This document shows, piece by piece, positions 24,249 through 32,552 of a DNA stretch of 40,419 nt (positions are counted from its first letter, which is position 1; every line of letters starts with the position of its first letter). The notes beneath the pieces were generated by a model. The model saw only the letters and a program-made list of their open reading frames with translations, searched no databases and had not been told where the DNA came from. Both the position numbers and the translations under genes were made by a program. This DNA comes from Planctomycetaceae bacterium (GTDB lineage: Bacteria > Planctomycetota > Planctomycetia > Pirellulales > Thermoguttaceae): NCBI GenBank assembly GCA_004556055.1, contig SFIW01000019.1:1-40419 (forward strand). The letters are read 5' to 3'.

Positions 24249-25862
24249 TCAGGCGGATTCGTGGGAATGAAGATTCTCCTGCGCCCACGACTCCGCGTAA
24301 CTCCCCTTCTTGACGAGGAGCGTGATTTTACCGCGAAACGCGTTTTCGCCGATCGATTCGACCGACGGCGGAACTTCGATCGATCTGATACCCGACCGCC
24401 CCCAGAACGCGTATTCGCCGATCGCGCGAACCCCCGAGGGGATCGAAACCGCGTTGAGACGACCGCTGTCGACGAAAGCGTATTGCCCGATCTCCGTAGT
24501 CTCGGGGGGAATGTCGAACGCGCGCGTTTGCCGTCCCGAAGGGTAACTCACGAGCGTTCCCGATTTCGTCATGAGCGCGTCGTTCACGACTCGATACGTT
24601 TCGTTCTTCGCGCTGATGTAGAACCCGGAAATCGAAGAGCACCCGCCGAAGGCCCCGTACCCAAGTTCGACGAGAGAAGGGGGGAGAGCCATGATTCCGT
24701 CGTCTTCGCCGCAGAGCGCCGTGCAATGCGCGAACGCGAACGCGCCGATTCGCACCACGCTCTCGGGAATATGAATCGCCGGGAGGGACGAGCAACCTTG
24801 GAATGCGCCGCGACCTATCCTCATCAGTCCTTCAGGAAGGGAGACGCTCTTGAGGGATTCGCATCCGTGGAGCGCGTCGTCGCCGATCAGTTTGACCTCA
24901 GAAGGGAGAATGAGGGTCGTCAGGCGGGAACAGTATTGGAGCGCGGAACTTTCGATTTTGACGAGTTTCGACGGGAGCGCGACGCTTTCGAGTCGCGCGC
25001 ATCTCTTGAAGAGGGATTCGCTCAAGCGCGTCAATCCTTCGGGGAGAACAGCATGCTTGAGTCCGCTTTCGGAGAAGGCTCCTTCGTCGATATCGACGAT
25101 CTTCGGTGAGAGTTCAACCTTATGAAGCGCCGCGCAGCCTAAGAACGCGTTTTTGCCGATGCGTTCAACTTTTGGCGGAAGTTGCGCGCTTCGAAGAGAC
25201 GCGCAACCCTTGAACGTTCCTTCCGGGAGCTCTTCAAGATTCGGAGGAAGCGTCGCGCTGCGGAGCGCCCCGCAGCCGTAGAAGAGGCCGACGCCGATCG
25301 TTTGGGCGTTGCAGATCAGCGTCGCCGATTCGAGCGCTTCACATTCCGCGAAGACGCCGTCCCCAAGGAAGACGACGGAGGAGGGAATCTCGACGTTGCG
25401 CAGCGAAAAGCATCCTTTGAAGGCGGAATCGCCGATTTCGCGCAGTCCCGACCCGAACTTGACGCTTTCGAGAAGATAACATTTCTTGAACGCGCTCGAG
25501 TCGATTCGTTCGAGGGAGTCGGGAAGCTCGAGCGTTTCGAGTCCGGAACATTCTTTAAACGCGCGATATTCGATATCTTTGAGCGTCGAGGGTAGCGAAA
25601 CGCTTTTGAGAGACGCGCTTCCTTTGAACGCGCTCCGACCGATGCTGACGACCCCTTCGGGAATCACGACGTTCGCGACCGTGGAGAGGTTGCGAAACGC
25701 CTTTTCGCCAATTCTCACGACAGGGCGGCCGCGCAGGGAACTGGGGATCGTCAACTCCCCGCCGAGTTGAACTCGCGCGCGGAGAGAATCCGTCATTCCC
25801 GTGATCACTATTCCCGTCGAAGTTTCTTTCGTGGTGAAGTCTCGTTCTTGTTCCTGGCTCAT
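24249..25862 (-). CDS. BspA-type leucine-rich-repeat (LRR_5) protein
   Basis: A 537-residue protein made almost entirely of about 20 LRR_5 repeats of 23 residues with the consensus IG-x-x-AF-x-x-C-x-x-L-x-x-V-x-LP-x-x-L (for example IGRSAFKGSASLKSVSLP). BspA-type repeats often mediate adhesion or protein binding in gut bacteria and protists. Unusually, no signal peptide is present: the N-terminus MSQEQERDFTTKETSTG is polar and the protein ends shortly after the last repeat without an anchor or sorting domain, so a cytoplasmic place or non-classical export is possible. I chose the ATG at 25862 (AAAGGA six bases before) over the longer reading to 25901. pdxA lies upstream on the same strand, 100 bp away. 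Confidence 0.9.
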   Translation of the reverse strand: MSQEQERDFTTKETSTGIVITGMTDSLRARVQLGGELTIPSSLRGRPVVRIGEKAFRNLSTVANVVIPEGVVSIGRSAFKGSASLKSVSLPSTLKDIEYRAFKECSGLETLELPDSLERIDSSAFKKCYLLESVKFGSGLREIGDSAFKGCFSLRNVEIPSSVVFLGDGVFAECEALESATLICNAQTIGVGLFYGCGALRSATLPPNLEELPEGTFKGCASLRSAQLPPKVERIGKNAFLGCAALHKVELSPKIVDIDEGAFSESGLKHAVLPEGLTRLSESLFKRCARLESVALPSKLVKIESSALQYCSRLTTLILPSEVKLIGDDALHGCESLKSVSLPEGLMRIGRGAFQGCSSLPAIHIPESVVRIGAFAFAHCTALCGEDDGIMALPPSLVELGYGAFGGCSSISGFYISAKNETYRVVNDALMTKSGTLVSYPSGRQTRAFDIPPETTEIGQYAFVDSGRLNAVSIPSGVRAIGEYAFWGRSGIRSIEVPPSVESIGENAFRGKITLLVKKGSYAESWAQENLHSHESA

Positions 25863-25961
25863 AGCGATCCTTTCACGTTGTCGCGCGACGCGTCGCCACA
25901 TTACGTCGCAATACGTTCTACGCGTGGTTCTACTGTCGTTGGGGAGGGAAAGGCGCTCGAA

Positions 25962-27077
25962 TCAGGGCGTCAGACCCTGCTCCGCAAAGAGCGTCGCAAT
26001 CCGCGTCGCTTCGATGAGACTTGTCGTCTTCGCGATTCCTTTGCCCGCTATATTGAACGCCGTGCCGTGCGCGACGCTCGTGCGAATGATCGGCAGACCT
26101 AACGCGACGTTCACCGCCCCGAACATGTCGAGCATCTTGACGGCGATATGACCTTGGTCGTGATAGATCGCCACGATTCCGTCGAAGCGACCGTTCTTCG
26201 CGTCCAAAAAGAGCGTGTCCGCAGGGAAGGGGCCCGCGACGACCGCCCCCGCGCGCTGCGCGTCCCGAATCGCCGGCGCGATCGTCGTGATCTCTTCGTC
26301 GCCGAAGAGGCCGCCGTCTCCGGAGTGGCAGTTCAACGCGCAGACGCCGATCTTCGGTTCCTTCTTGAGGATCGCGCGCATGAAACGGCGGATCAACCCG
26401 ATCTTCTCAAAAACGTTCTGACGCGTCACTTCTTCGAGCGCGTTGCGCATTGACGTATGGAGCGTTACGTGTACGACCCCAAGCCCTGTCGGGGACGCGA
26501 GCGCGCGGCACGGCCCCAAATAGAGCGCCATCCCGAAATCTTTCACCCCGCAGCGCTCCGCCAAGATCTCCGTATGACCCGGATAATGACGTCCCGCAAG
26601 GTTGAGGGATTCCTTATGGAGAGGCGCGGTGACGATCGCGTCGATCTCATGCGCGAGCGCCAGATCGATCGCGCGGTTGAGCGAGCGATACGCCGCTTCC
26701 CCCCCTTCAGGGGAAATCTCACCAAGGACGACGTTCGCAACCTCGGGCTGACAGCATGGTACGACGGGGATCATATCGGGCCCGCCGATCTCGGGGTATT
26801 GCCGCGCGAGTTCCGCGACCTTATCCGCTGGAACGGGAACGACGCGCGCGCGAACGTCGCGCAGGCGAATGCCTTGGGCGATGACGTCGGGGTCGCCGAA
26901 GACGAAGGGACGCGACGGCGGAAGCGCGAGAGAGCCCGGTTCGTCAGGCGCGGGGAAAAGGTCGCGCCACGCTCCCGCGATAATCTCGGGGCCTACTCCC
27001 GCAGGGTCTCCTTGCGTTATGCCGATGATCGGTTCGTAATTCTTGATGGATTCGTCTTTTACGTCTTCTTGCGTCAT
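25962..27077 (-). CDS. pdxA: 4-hydroxythreonine-4-phosphate dehydrogenase
   Basis: NAD-dependent oxidation and decarboxylation of 4-phosphohydroxy-threonine in the DXP-dependent pyridoxal phosphate pathway. The 371-residue product shows ITQGDPAGVGPEI near the N-terminus, TAPLHKESL and PGHTEIL (metal histidine), the HDQGHIAVK segment and GLPIIRTSVAHGTAFNIAGKG near the end, all PdxA signatures. Length is slightly above the usual 330; the extra residues are at the N-terminus and in an insertion around 40-60. The ATG at 27077 is preceded by GAGGAA; an upstream GTG at 27101 is less likely. The upstream aminotransferase has its own terminator. Confidence 0.95.
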   Translation of the reverse strand: MTQEDVKDESIKNYEPIIGITQGDPAGVGPEIIAGAWRDLFPAPDEPGSLALPPSRPFVFGDPDVIAQGIRLRDVRARVVPVPADKVAELARQYPEIGGPDMIPVVPCCQPEVANVVLGEISPEGGEAAYRSLNRAIDLALAHEIDAIVTAPLHKESLNLAGRHYPGHTEILAERCGVKDFGMALYLGPCRALASPTGLGVVHVTLHTSMRNALEEVTRQNVFEKIGLIRRFMRAILKKEPKIGVCALNCHSGDGGLFGDEEITTIAPAIRDAQRAGAVVAGPFPADTLFLDAKNGRFDGIVAIYHDQGHIAVKMLDMFGAVNVALGLPIIRTSVAHGTAFNIAGKGIAKTTSLIEATRIATLFAEQGLTP

Positions 27078-27161
27078 AGTTTTTTCCTCGTTGAGCGACA
27101 CGCCCCCCAGTCGTCTGATATTGTAACGCGCTCGGGAGGCGTTTTCAAGTTTTTTCCCATA

Positions 27162-27191
27162 AAAAAAGCGTCGCGCGTGGGCGCAACGCTA
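27162..27191 (-). terminator. Terminator of the aminotransferase gene
   Basis: On the minus strand AGCGTTGCGC, loop CCAC and GCGCGACGCT (one G-U) precede seven T. Confidence 0.9.
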
Positions 27192-27206
27192 TGGTATGAC
27201 GTCGGA

Positions 27207-28556
27207 TCAATCGTTCAAGGCGTGTTGAATCTGGCGCACCGCCTGGCGGAGGCGTTCTTCGTTCTCGACGACCGCGAGTCGGAGATACCCTTCGCCGAGG
27301 GGGCCGAACGCGGAGCCGGGGCTAACGACGACGTTCGCGTCGCGCAGGAGCCGCATCGCGAAGTCGTACGTCGTACACCCTTTGAGATACTTCTCAGGAA
27401 CCTTCTGCCAGACGAACATCGACGCTTTCGGGCGCACGACTTCCCAGCCGATGCGTTCGAGGGCGTCGCAGAGAACGTCGCGGCGATGTTCGTAGACTTT
27501 CGCCTGATTTACGACGTAGGAGTCGAGTTCGCGAATCGCCGCGATCGCCGCGATTTGAAGGGGCGAGAACCCGCCGTAATCGTAATATGTCTTGATCGTC
27601 GCAAGGGCGCGAACCATTTCCTTATTGCCGCACGCGAAACCGATGCGCCATCCCGCCATGCTGTAGCTCTTCGACATCGTCGTCATTTCGATACCGACGT
27701 CGAGCGCGCCCGGAACCGAAAGGAAGCTCGGCGTCTGGTACCCGTCGAAGGTCAGATCCGCATACGCAAGGTCGCTCATGACCATGAACCCGTATTTTTT
27801 CGCGAGGCGAACCAGATCGACGTAGAAGTCGCGCTCCACGACCGTCGCCGTAGGGTTGTGCGGGAAGTTCACCAGCATCAGTTTAGGACGCGGCAAGAAG
27901 CGTTCGCACGCGTACGCCACTTCTGAAAGAAGACGCTCGGGATTGCGCACGTCGAGCGCGAGCGTTTCGCCCCCCGCGAGCATCACCGCGTAGAGGTGCG
28001 CCGGGAAGTACGGCGACGGGACTATCGCAAGATCGCCAGGTCCGCAAAGCGCGAGAATCGTATGGCTGATCGCGTCCTTCGAACCGAGCGACGTCATCAC
28101 TTCCGTCTCTGGATTCAGACGCACGCCGTAATATTTCCAATACCGCGCCGCGACGTCGCGACGAAGGTTCATCAACCCCTTCGCGACCCCGTAGCCGTGA
28201 ACTTTCGGGTTCTTAATCGCTTCGGTAAGTTTTTCGACGACGAGAGGATCGGGCGGGTCCGTGGGGCTTCCCATTCCGAGGTCGACGACGTCCGCGCCGC
28301 TGCGGCGTTTCGCGTATTTCAGCGCGTTGAGTTCGGCGAAGAGGTAGGGGGGAAGACGTTTGATGCGATTCGCAACGTTGATTTCAAAGGGGCGGTCGTC
28401 TTCCGGCGCGTCGTCCGTCGTTTGATGCGCGTCTGCGCGCGCCGCGTCTGCTTCCGCATTGACGTCGATTGTGTTCTCTAACGGTTCTGAAACGCCTGTT
28501 AGAGGCGAATCCTTAGGCAATTCGTCCTGAGGACGATTATCGGGCTGCGCGCTCAT
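27207..28556 (-). CDS. AlaC-like PLP-dependent aminotransferase (class I/II)
   Basis: A 449-residue fold-type I aminotransferase, closest to AlaC/YfdZ (glutamate-pyruvate) and LL-diaminopimelate-aminotransferase-like enzymes. The core begins NRIKRLPPYLFAELNALK (63-80) and has DLGMGSPTDPP (92-102), FPHNPTATVV (231-240), SDLAYADLTFDGY and the PLP-lysine segment TMSKSYSMAGWRIGF with Lys296. The first 57 residues are an acidic, Asp/Pro-rich extension with no counterpart in AlaC; it lacks signal-peptide character and is likely disordered. GAGG lies nine bases before the ATG. The enzyme probably makes or uses alanine; the exact substrate pair is not proved. Confidence 0.88.
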   Translation of the reverse strand: MSAQPDNRPQDELPKDSPLTGVSEPLENTIDVNAEADAARADAHQTTDDAPEDDRPFEINVANRIKRLPPYLFAELNALKYAKRRSGADVVDLGMGSPTDPPDPLVVEKLTEAIKNPKVHGYGVAKGLMNLRRDVAARYWKYYGVRLNPETEVMTSLGSKDAISHTILALCGPGDLAIVPSPYFPAHLYAVMLAGGETLALDVRNPERLLSEVAYACERFLPRPKLMLVNFPHNPTATVVERDFYVDLVRLAKKYGFMVMSDLAYADLTFDGYQTPSFLSVPGALDVGIEMTTMSKSYSMAGWRIGFACGNKEMVRALATIKTYYDYGGFSPLQIAAIAAIRELDSYVVNQAKVYEHRRDVLCDALERIGWEVVRPKASMFVWQKVPEKYLKGCTTYDFAMRLLRDANVVVSPGSAFGPLGEGYLRLAVVENEERLRQAVRQIQHALND

Positions 28557-28716
28557 TTTCTAAAACCTCATTAATTCTAATTGGATCTATGTCTTTGTCG
28601 GCGCGACTTTTTCGCGCGTCGGTTCATTATTCTACCTGGTAGAAGGAAGTCGACAACTAGACGACGCCCCTTTTTCGGGCTTTCCTAATACTATCGGCCT
28701 TTTCTGACAATCTATT

Positions 28717-28745
28717 TTGCATTTTACTCCCTTTTCGGGTACAAT
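28717..28745 (+). promoter_or_regulatory. Promoter of nucleoside hydrolase gene 1
   Basis: TTGCAT (28717-28722), a 17-bp spacer and TACAAT (28740-28745). The expected leader is about 50 nt and contains an AGGAG ribosome-binding site before the ATG at 28802. Confidence 0.7.
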
Positions 28746-28801
28746 ATTCGCGACGTTTGAAGACGTATGCGTAAACCCTTAACGAGATAGGAGCAAACTC
28801 C

Positions 28802-29881
28802 ATGAAAAAACTCACGCGCTCTTTTAAAAGCGCCGTCGCCGCCTCCGTCGCCGCGCTCGCCGCTATGACAGCCCCGTCGCTCTTCGCCGCCGAAGGAGAC
28901 CTTCTCGACGTTCGCGATTCCAAGAACGACACGATTAAATTGATCTTTGACACCGACATTGGCGGCGATATCGACGACGCCTTTGCTCTCGCTTTATTCC
29001 ACGTCTTCCAGGATCGCGGCGTCTCCGAACTCCTCGCCGTCACTACCACGAACCGCTCACCTGAAGCCCCGCGTTTTGTCGCCGCGGTCAACAACCAGTT
29101 CGGGCGTCCCGACGTACCCGTCGGGCTCGGCTCCGTCGGCGGACGCGTCGACGACAATTACCTCTCTCCGATCACCAAGCAGACCGAAAAGTACCCCGTC
29201 CCCGCGAGCTACAAGGAGCAGGACGCGGTTCAAGTCTTGCGCAAAGCGCTCGCCGACGCGCCGGACAATAGCGTCGTCATCGTCCAAGTCGGCTTCAGCT
29301 CCAACCTCGCCGCGCTCCTCGACGCCCCTGCGGACGATATCTCCGACCTGACCGGCAAGGAACTCGCCGCCAAGAAAGTTCGCCTCGTCTCCGTCATGGG
29401 CGGCGCCTTCGTCGTCGATCAGACCGCCGCGAGCTACGCCGAGCATTGCGAATGGAACATCATTAACGATATTCCCGCCGCGCAGAAGCTTGTCCGCGAA
29501 TGGCCCGGCAAGATCGTCTTCAGCGGCTTTGAAGTCGGAGACCGCATCAAAATGTCCCCCGTCAATCTGAAGGAAGACTACAAGGGCCGCAACGAAATCC
29601 TCCACGACGCGTTCGGCGCGTGGGCCCAGGCGTGCGCTCCCAACGAAGGATTCAATCATCGCCGTCCGACGTGGGATCTCACCAGCGTTTTCTTCGTCGT
29701 TCGTCCTGAAGAAGGCCGCGAATATTATACTCTTTCCGAGCCCGGTACCGTCGATTTCGACGATAAAGGCAAGACGATCTTCACCCCCGATCCCAACGGC
29801 AAGCATCAGTGCTTCCTGACCGACGAAGCGTCGCGCATCCGCGTCCTCGAAGCGTTCGTCAATCTTTGCTCCGAACCGTGA
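28802..29881 (+). CDS. Exported nucleoside-hydrolase-family protein, copy 1
   Basis: A 359-residue inosine-uridine-type nucleoside hydrolase with a signal peptide (1-29, cleavage near LFA-AE). The calcium-binding Asp cluster is DTDIGGDIDD (50-59), a variant of the DTDPGxDD motif seen in secreted planctomycete members. Later family features are TTTNRSPEAPRF, VQVGFSSNLAALLD (standing for the usual GPLTNLA), MGGAFV and CEWNIINDIPAAQ. It likely cleaves ribosides outside the cytoplasm for base or sugar salvage. It has its own promoter and terminator. It is the tandem paralog of the next gene, with long identical stretches. Confidence 0.9.
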   Translation: MKKLTRSFKSAVAASVAALAAMTAPSLFAAEGDLLDVRDSKNDTIKLIFDTDIGGDIDDAFALALFHVFQDRGVSELLAVTTTNRSPEAPRFVAAVNNQFGRPDVPVGLGSVGGRVDDNYLSPITKQTEKYPVPASYKEQDAVQVLRKALADAPDNSVVIVQVGFSSNLAALLDAPADDISDLTGKELAAKKVRLVSVMGGAFVVDQTAASYAEHCEWNIINDIPAAQKLVREWPGKIVFSGFEVGDRIKMSPVNLKEDYKGRNEILHDAFGAWAQACAPNEGFNHRRPTWDLTSVFFVVRPEEGREYYTLSEPGTVDFDDKGKTIFTPDPNGKHQCFLTDEASRIRVLEAFVNLCSEP

Positions 29882-29916
29882 TTTATCGATAACGCTTAAT
29901 TGATTCTCGATTTCTT

Positions 29917-29943
29917 GGGACGTTCTTTGCGAGCGTCCCTTTT
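29917..29943 (+). terminator. Terminator of nucleoside hydrolase gene 1
   Basis: GGGACGTTC and GAGCGTCCC pair over 9 bp (one G-U) with a five-base loop, then TTTT. It closely resembles the terminator after copy 2. Confidence 0.8.
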
Positions 29944-30027
29944 GGCTTCATTTACGATAAGCGTTCTGGTTTGGTACGGCGCGCTTTAAAAACTCTCTCT
30001 CTTTACGAAAGAAAGACAAAGATAATC

Positions 30028-31149
30028 ATGCGTTATTCGAGTGAAACGACTTGCGATAGACGGCGGAACCGACTTATTCTTAATTTGACGCGTACTTTGA
30101 AATTGACGATCGTGGCGCTGGCGTTCATGACCGGCGCGTCCCTCGCCGCTGCGGAAGGGGATCTGCTCGACGTCCGCGATTCGACGACGGAGCCGGTCAA
30201 AGTGATCTTCGACACGGATATCGGCGGCGATATCGACGACGTTTTCGCGCTCGCCCTTCTTCACGTTTTCCAGGATCGCGGCGTTTCCGAACTCCTCGCC
30301 GTCACGACGACGAATCGATCCCCCGAAGCGCCGCGCTTTGTCGCCGCGATCAACTCCCAGTTCGGGCGTCCCGAGATTCCCGTAGGGATCGGCTCTGTCG
30401 GCGGACGCGTCGACGACAATTACCTCTCCCCGATCACGAAACAGACGCAAAAGTATCCCGTACCCGAGGGCTTCCAAGCGCCCGACGCGATCCTACTCCT
30501 GCGCCAAACCCTCGCCGCCGCCCAAGATAAAAGCGTCGTCGTCGTTCAAGTCGGCTTCAGCTCGAATCTGGCTGCGCTCCTCGATTCCCCTGCGGACGCG
30601 ATTTCCGATCTCCCAGGAGACGAACTTGTCGCGAAGAAAGTCAGGCTCCTCTCCGTCATGGGGGGCGGATTCACCCTCGACAAGAGCGTCGATTCTCGAT
30701 ATTACGGCGAAATTTGCGAATGGAATATCGCCAACGACGTCCCTGCGGCGCGGAAGATCGCCCGAGAATGGCCGTCTCCAATCGTTTTCAGCGGCGCCGA
30801 GGTCGGCGATCGGATTAGAATGTCCCCCGTGAGTTTGAAGAACGACTACCAAGGGCGCGGTGAAATCTTGCGCGACGCGTATCTCGCGTGGGCGCGGACG
30901 TGCGCTCCCGGCGAAGGGCTCGATCATGCGCGTCCGACGTGGGATCTCACCAGCGTCTTCTTCGTCCTTCGACCGGAGGAGGGGCGCGAATACTTCGCCC
31001 TTTCCGATCCCGGACGCGTCGACTTCGACGAAAAGGGCAAGACGCTCTTTACCCCCGACGCGCAGGGAACGCGCCGCGTCTTCTTGATCGATCAAGGCGC
31101 CGCGATCCGCGTTCGCGAAGCCTTCGTCAATCTCTGCTCCGAGCCGTGA
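30028..31149 (+). CDS. Exported nucleoside-hydrolase-family protein, copy 2
   Basis: A 373-residue paralog of the preceding gene. The N-terminus is longer and more basic (MRYSSETTCDRRRNRLIL) before the hydrophobic signal segment LKLTIVALAFMTGASLAAA; the mature start EGDLLDVRDS, the DTDIGGDIDD cluster and the C-terminal FVNLCSEP match copy 1. Small differences lie in MGGGFTLDKSVDSRYYG, opposite MGGAFVVDQTAASYAE, near the expected substrate pocket. That fits divergence in nucleoside preference, which is inference. The ATG at 30028 is chosen because it begins the signal peptide; upstream AAAGA is a weak ribosome-binding site. Confidence 0.88.
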   Translation: MRYSSETTCDRRRNRLILNLTRTLKLTIVALAFMTGASLAAAEGDLLDVRDSTTEPVKVIFDTDIGGDIDDVFALALLHVFQDRGVSELLAVTTTNRSPEAPRFVAAINSQFGRPEIPVGIGSVGGRVDDNYLSPITKQTQKYPVPEGFQAPDAILLLRQTLAAAQDKSVVVVQVGFSSNLAALLDSPADAISDLPGDELVAKKVRLLSVMGGGFTLDKSVDSRYYGEICEWNIANDVPAARKIAREWPSPIVFSGAEVGDRIRMSPVSLKNDYQGRGEILRDAYLAWARTCAPGEGLDHARPTWDLTSVFFVLRPEEGREYFALSDPGRVDFDEKGKTLFTPDAQGTRRVFLIDQGAAIRVREAFVNLCSEP

Positions 31150-31182
31150 ATCGTCGGCGAGATGAAATAGATTCGAATTATT

Positions 31183-31211
31183 AGGACGTTCTCTTGGAGC
31201 GTCCTTTTTTA
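31183..31211 (+). terminator. Terminator of nucleoside hydrolase gene 2
   Basis: AGGACGTTC and GAGCGTCCT pair over 9 bp followed by six T. The arms are nearly those of the copy 1 terminator, so the duplication included it. Confidence 0.88.
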
Positions 31212-31387
31212 TTTAGCAGAATAGAAAAAAAAGAAAATTTTCTGGCAACAGCTGTATTTAATCTCTAACTACTGTTGAAATCGCGGGTTCAATTCATACA
31301 ATTAGTGTCTGATTTATAGGTTTTAGGGGCCTTTCATCATCTGTTTATTACTTCTTAATCTTCCCTTGAATAAAGGAGACGCTTGGA

Positions 31388-32485
31388 ATGTTAAAACGAC
31401 GCCGTTTCGGTTTTACCCTTGTGGAACTTCTCGTCGTCATCGCCATCATCGGTATTTTGATCGGACTCCTGCTCCCCGCCGTTCAAGCGGCGCGGGAGGC
31501 CGCGCGAAGGATGCAGTGCACGAACAACTTGAAGCAGTACGTGATTTCGATTCACAACTACCACGACGTGAACGGCGTGACGCCCGCGTCGCGTATGAAT
31601 TTTTACAACGCGAATCTCAATTTCGGGTGGGGGGAGAGATTGAACGGATGGGTGAACGCGACCGTCGCGATGTTGCCCTTCATGGAGCAGACGGCGCGTT
31701 ACGACGCGTATTCGGAGCAGGCGAAGAACGCGCCGTACGGATCGTGGCCGTGGGAAATCGCGAGCGACGACGTCATGACGACCCCGATTCCCACGCTCCT
31801 GTGCCCATCCGACGGAAACGCGTCTCAACCCTGTTCGTATAAGAATTACGCGCGCACGAGCATCGCGCTAAGCGTCGGCGACGGCCTATGGCACAACAAC
31901 GCCGCGACGTGCTACCCTGGCGTCGATATCGAGAAGGTGGGGAATCGCGGATTCTTCGCGCCTTTGGCGTGGCGTCCCTTTTCTTTCGTTACCGACGGGT
32001 TGAGCCAAACGGTGGCGATTAGCGAACTTACGAGCGACGAAGCGTATTCGACGAAAGTGAAGGGGGGAATCTTCAAGGCGACGACTCTCGCGGGAGCCGT
32101 TCGCGCGAAGCCCGGTCCGTGCTTGATCGAAGCGATCGACCCGAACGACCCGACGCGCATCGTCGCCGGAACCGCGACCTTCCGCGGACAAGTATGGATG
32201 GACGGACGCGGCCCGAGCGTCAACTTCACGACGACCGTTCCCCCGAACTCCCCCAACTGCTCGTGGTCCTTCTGGCCCGACGAAGTGTCATGGGGCGTTT
32301 TGTCCGCGCAGAGCTATCATTCCGGGGGCGCGAACGTCGGGATGGCGGACGGTTCGGTGCGATTCGTCAGCGATACGATCGACTGCGGGAATCTCGACGC
32401 CGAGGACGTGCAGAGCGGAAAGTCTCCGTACGGAGTATGGGGCGCGATGGGGTCTCCGCAAGGAGGCGAAACGGTCTCGATCTAA
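31388..32485 (+). CDS. DUF1559 protein with prepilin-type N-terminus
   Basis: A 365-residue member of the large planctomycete DUF1559 (SBP_bac_10) family. The N-terminus MLKRRRFGFTLVELL is a type IV prepilin/pseudopilin signal: cleavage would fall after Gly8, and Glu13 is the conserved +5 Glu; a hydrophobic helix runs to about residue 32, followed by AREAARRMQCTNNLKQ. The C-terminus carries the family H-x9-DG motif (HSGGANVGMADGSVRF). Such proteins occur in many copies per genome and probably form or decorate envelope fibres; no individual role is known. AAAGGAGA lies upstream of the ATG. Confidence 0.95.
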   Translation: MLKRRRFGFTLVELLVVIAIIGILIGLLLPAVQAAREAARRMQCTNNLKQYVISIHNYHDVNGVTPASRMNFYNANLNFGWGERLNGWVNATVAMLPFMEQTARYDAYSEQAKNAPYGSWPWEIASDDVMTTPIPTLLCPSDGNASQPCSYKNYARTSIALSVGDGLWHNNAATCYPGVDIEKVGNRGFFAPLAWRPFSFVTDGLSQTVAISELTSDEAYSTKVKGGIFKATTLAGAVRAKPGPCLIEAIDPNDPTRIVAGTATFRGQVWMDGRGPSVNFTTTVPPNSPNCSWSFWPDEVSWGVLSAQSYHSGGANVGMADGSVRFVSDTIDCGNLDAEDVQSGKSPYGVWGAMGSPQGGETVSI

Positions 32486-32516
32486 CGCGCGAAACGTAGC
32501 GTAAGAAAGGAAAGGA

Positions 32517-32552
32517 TCGCGTCTGGGCGTAGCGTTCAGGCGCGATTTTCTT
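32517..32552. terminator. Terminator shared by the DUF1559 gene and the ABC gene
   Basis: ATCGCGTCTG and CAGGCGCGAT pair over 10 bp (one G-U) and are followed by TTTCTTTG on the plus strand. The right arm overlaps the last codons of the convergent ABC gene. Confidence 0.65.

Noticed and set aside
24051..25109. Long plus-strand open frame (352 codons) opposite the LRR gene
   Set aside because: Arg-rich, low-complexity antisense shadow of repetitive coding DNA; the minus-strand LRR protein explains the sequence.
26457..27926. 489-codon plus-strand open frame opposite pdxA and the aminotransferase
   Set aside because: It spans two well-identified minus-strand genes and the terminator between them, with Arg/Asp-rich composition typical of antisense frames in GC-rich DNA.
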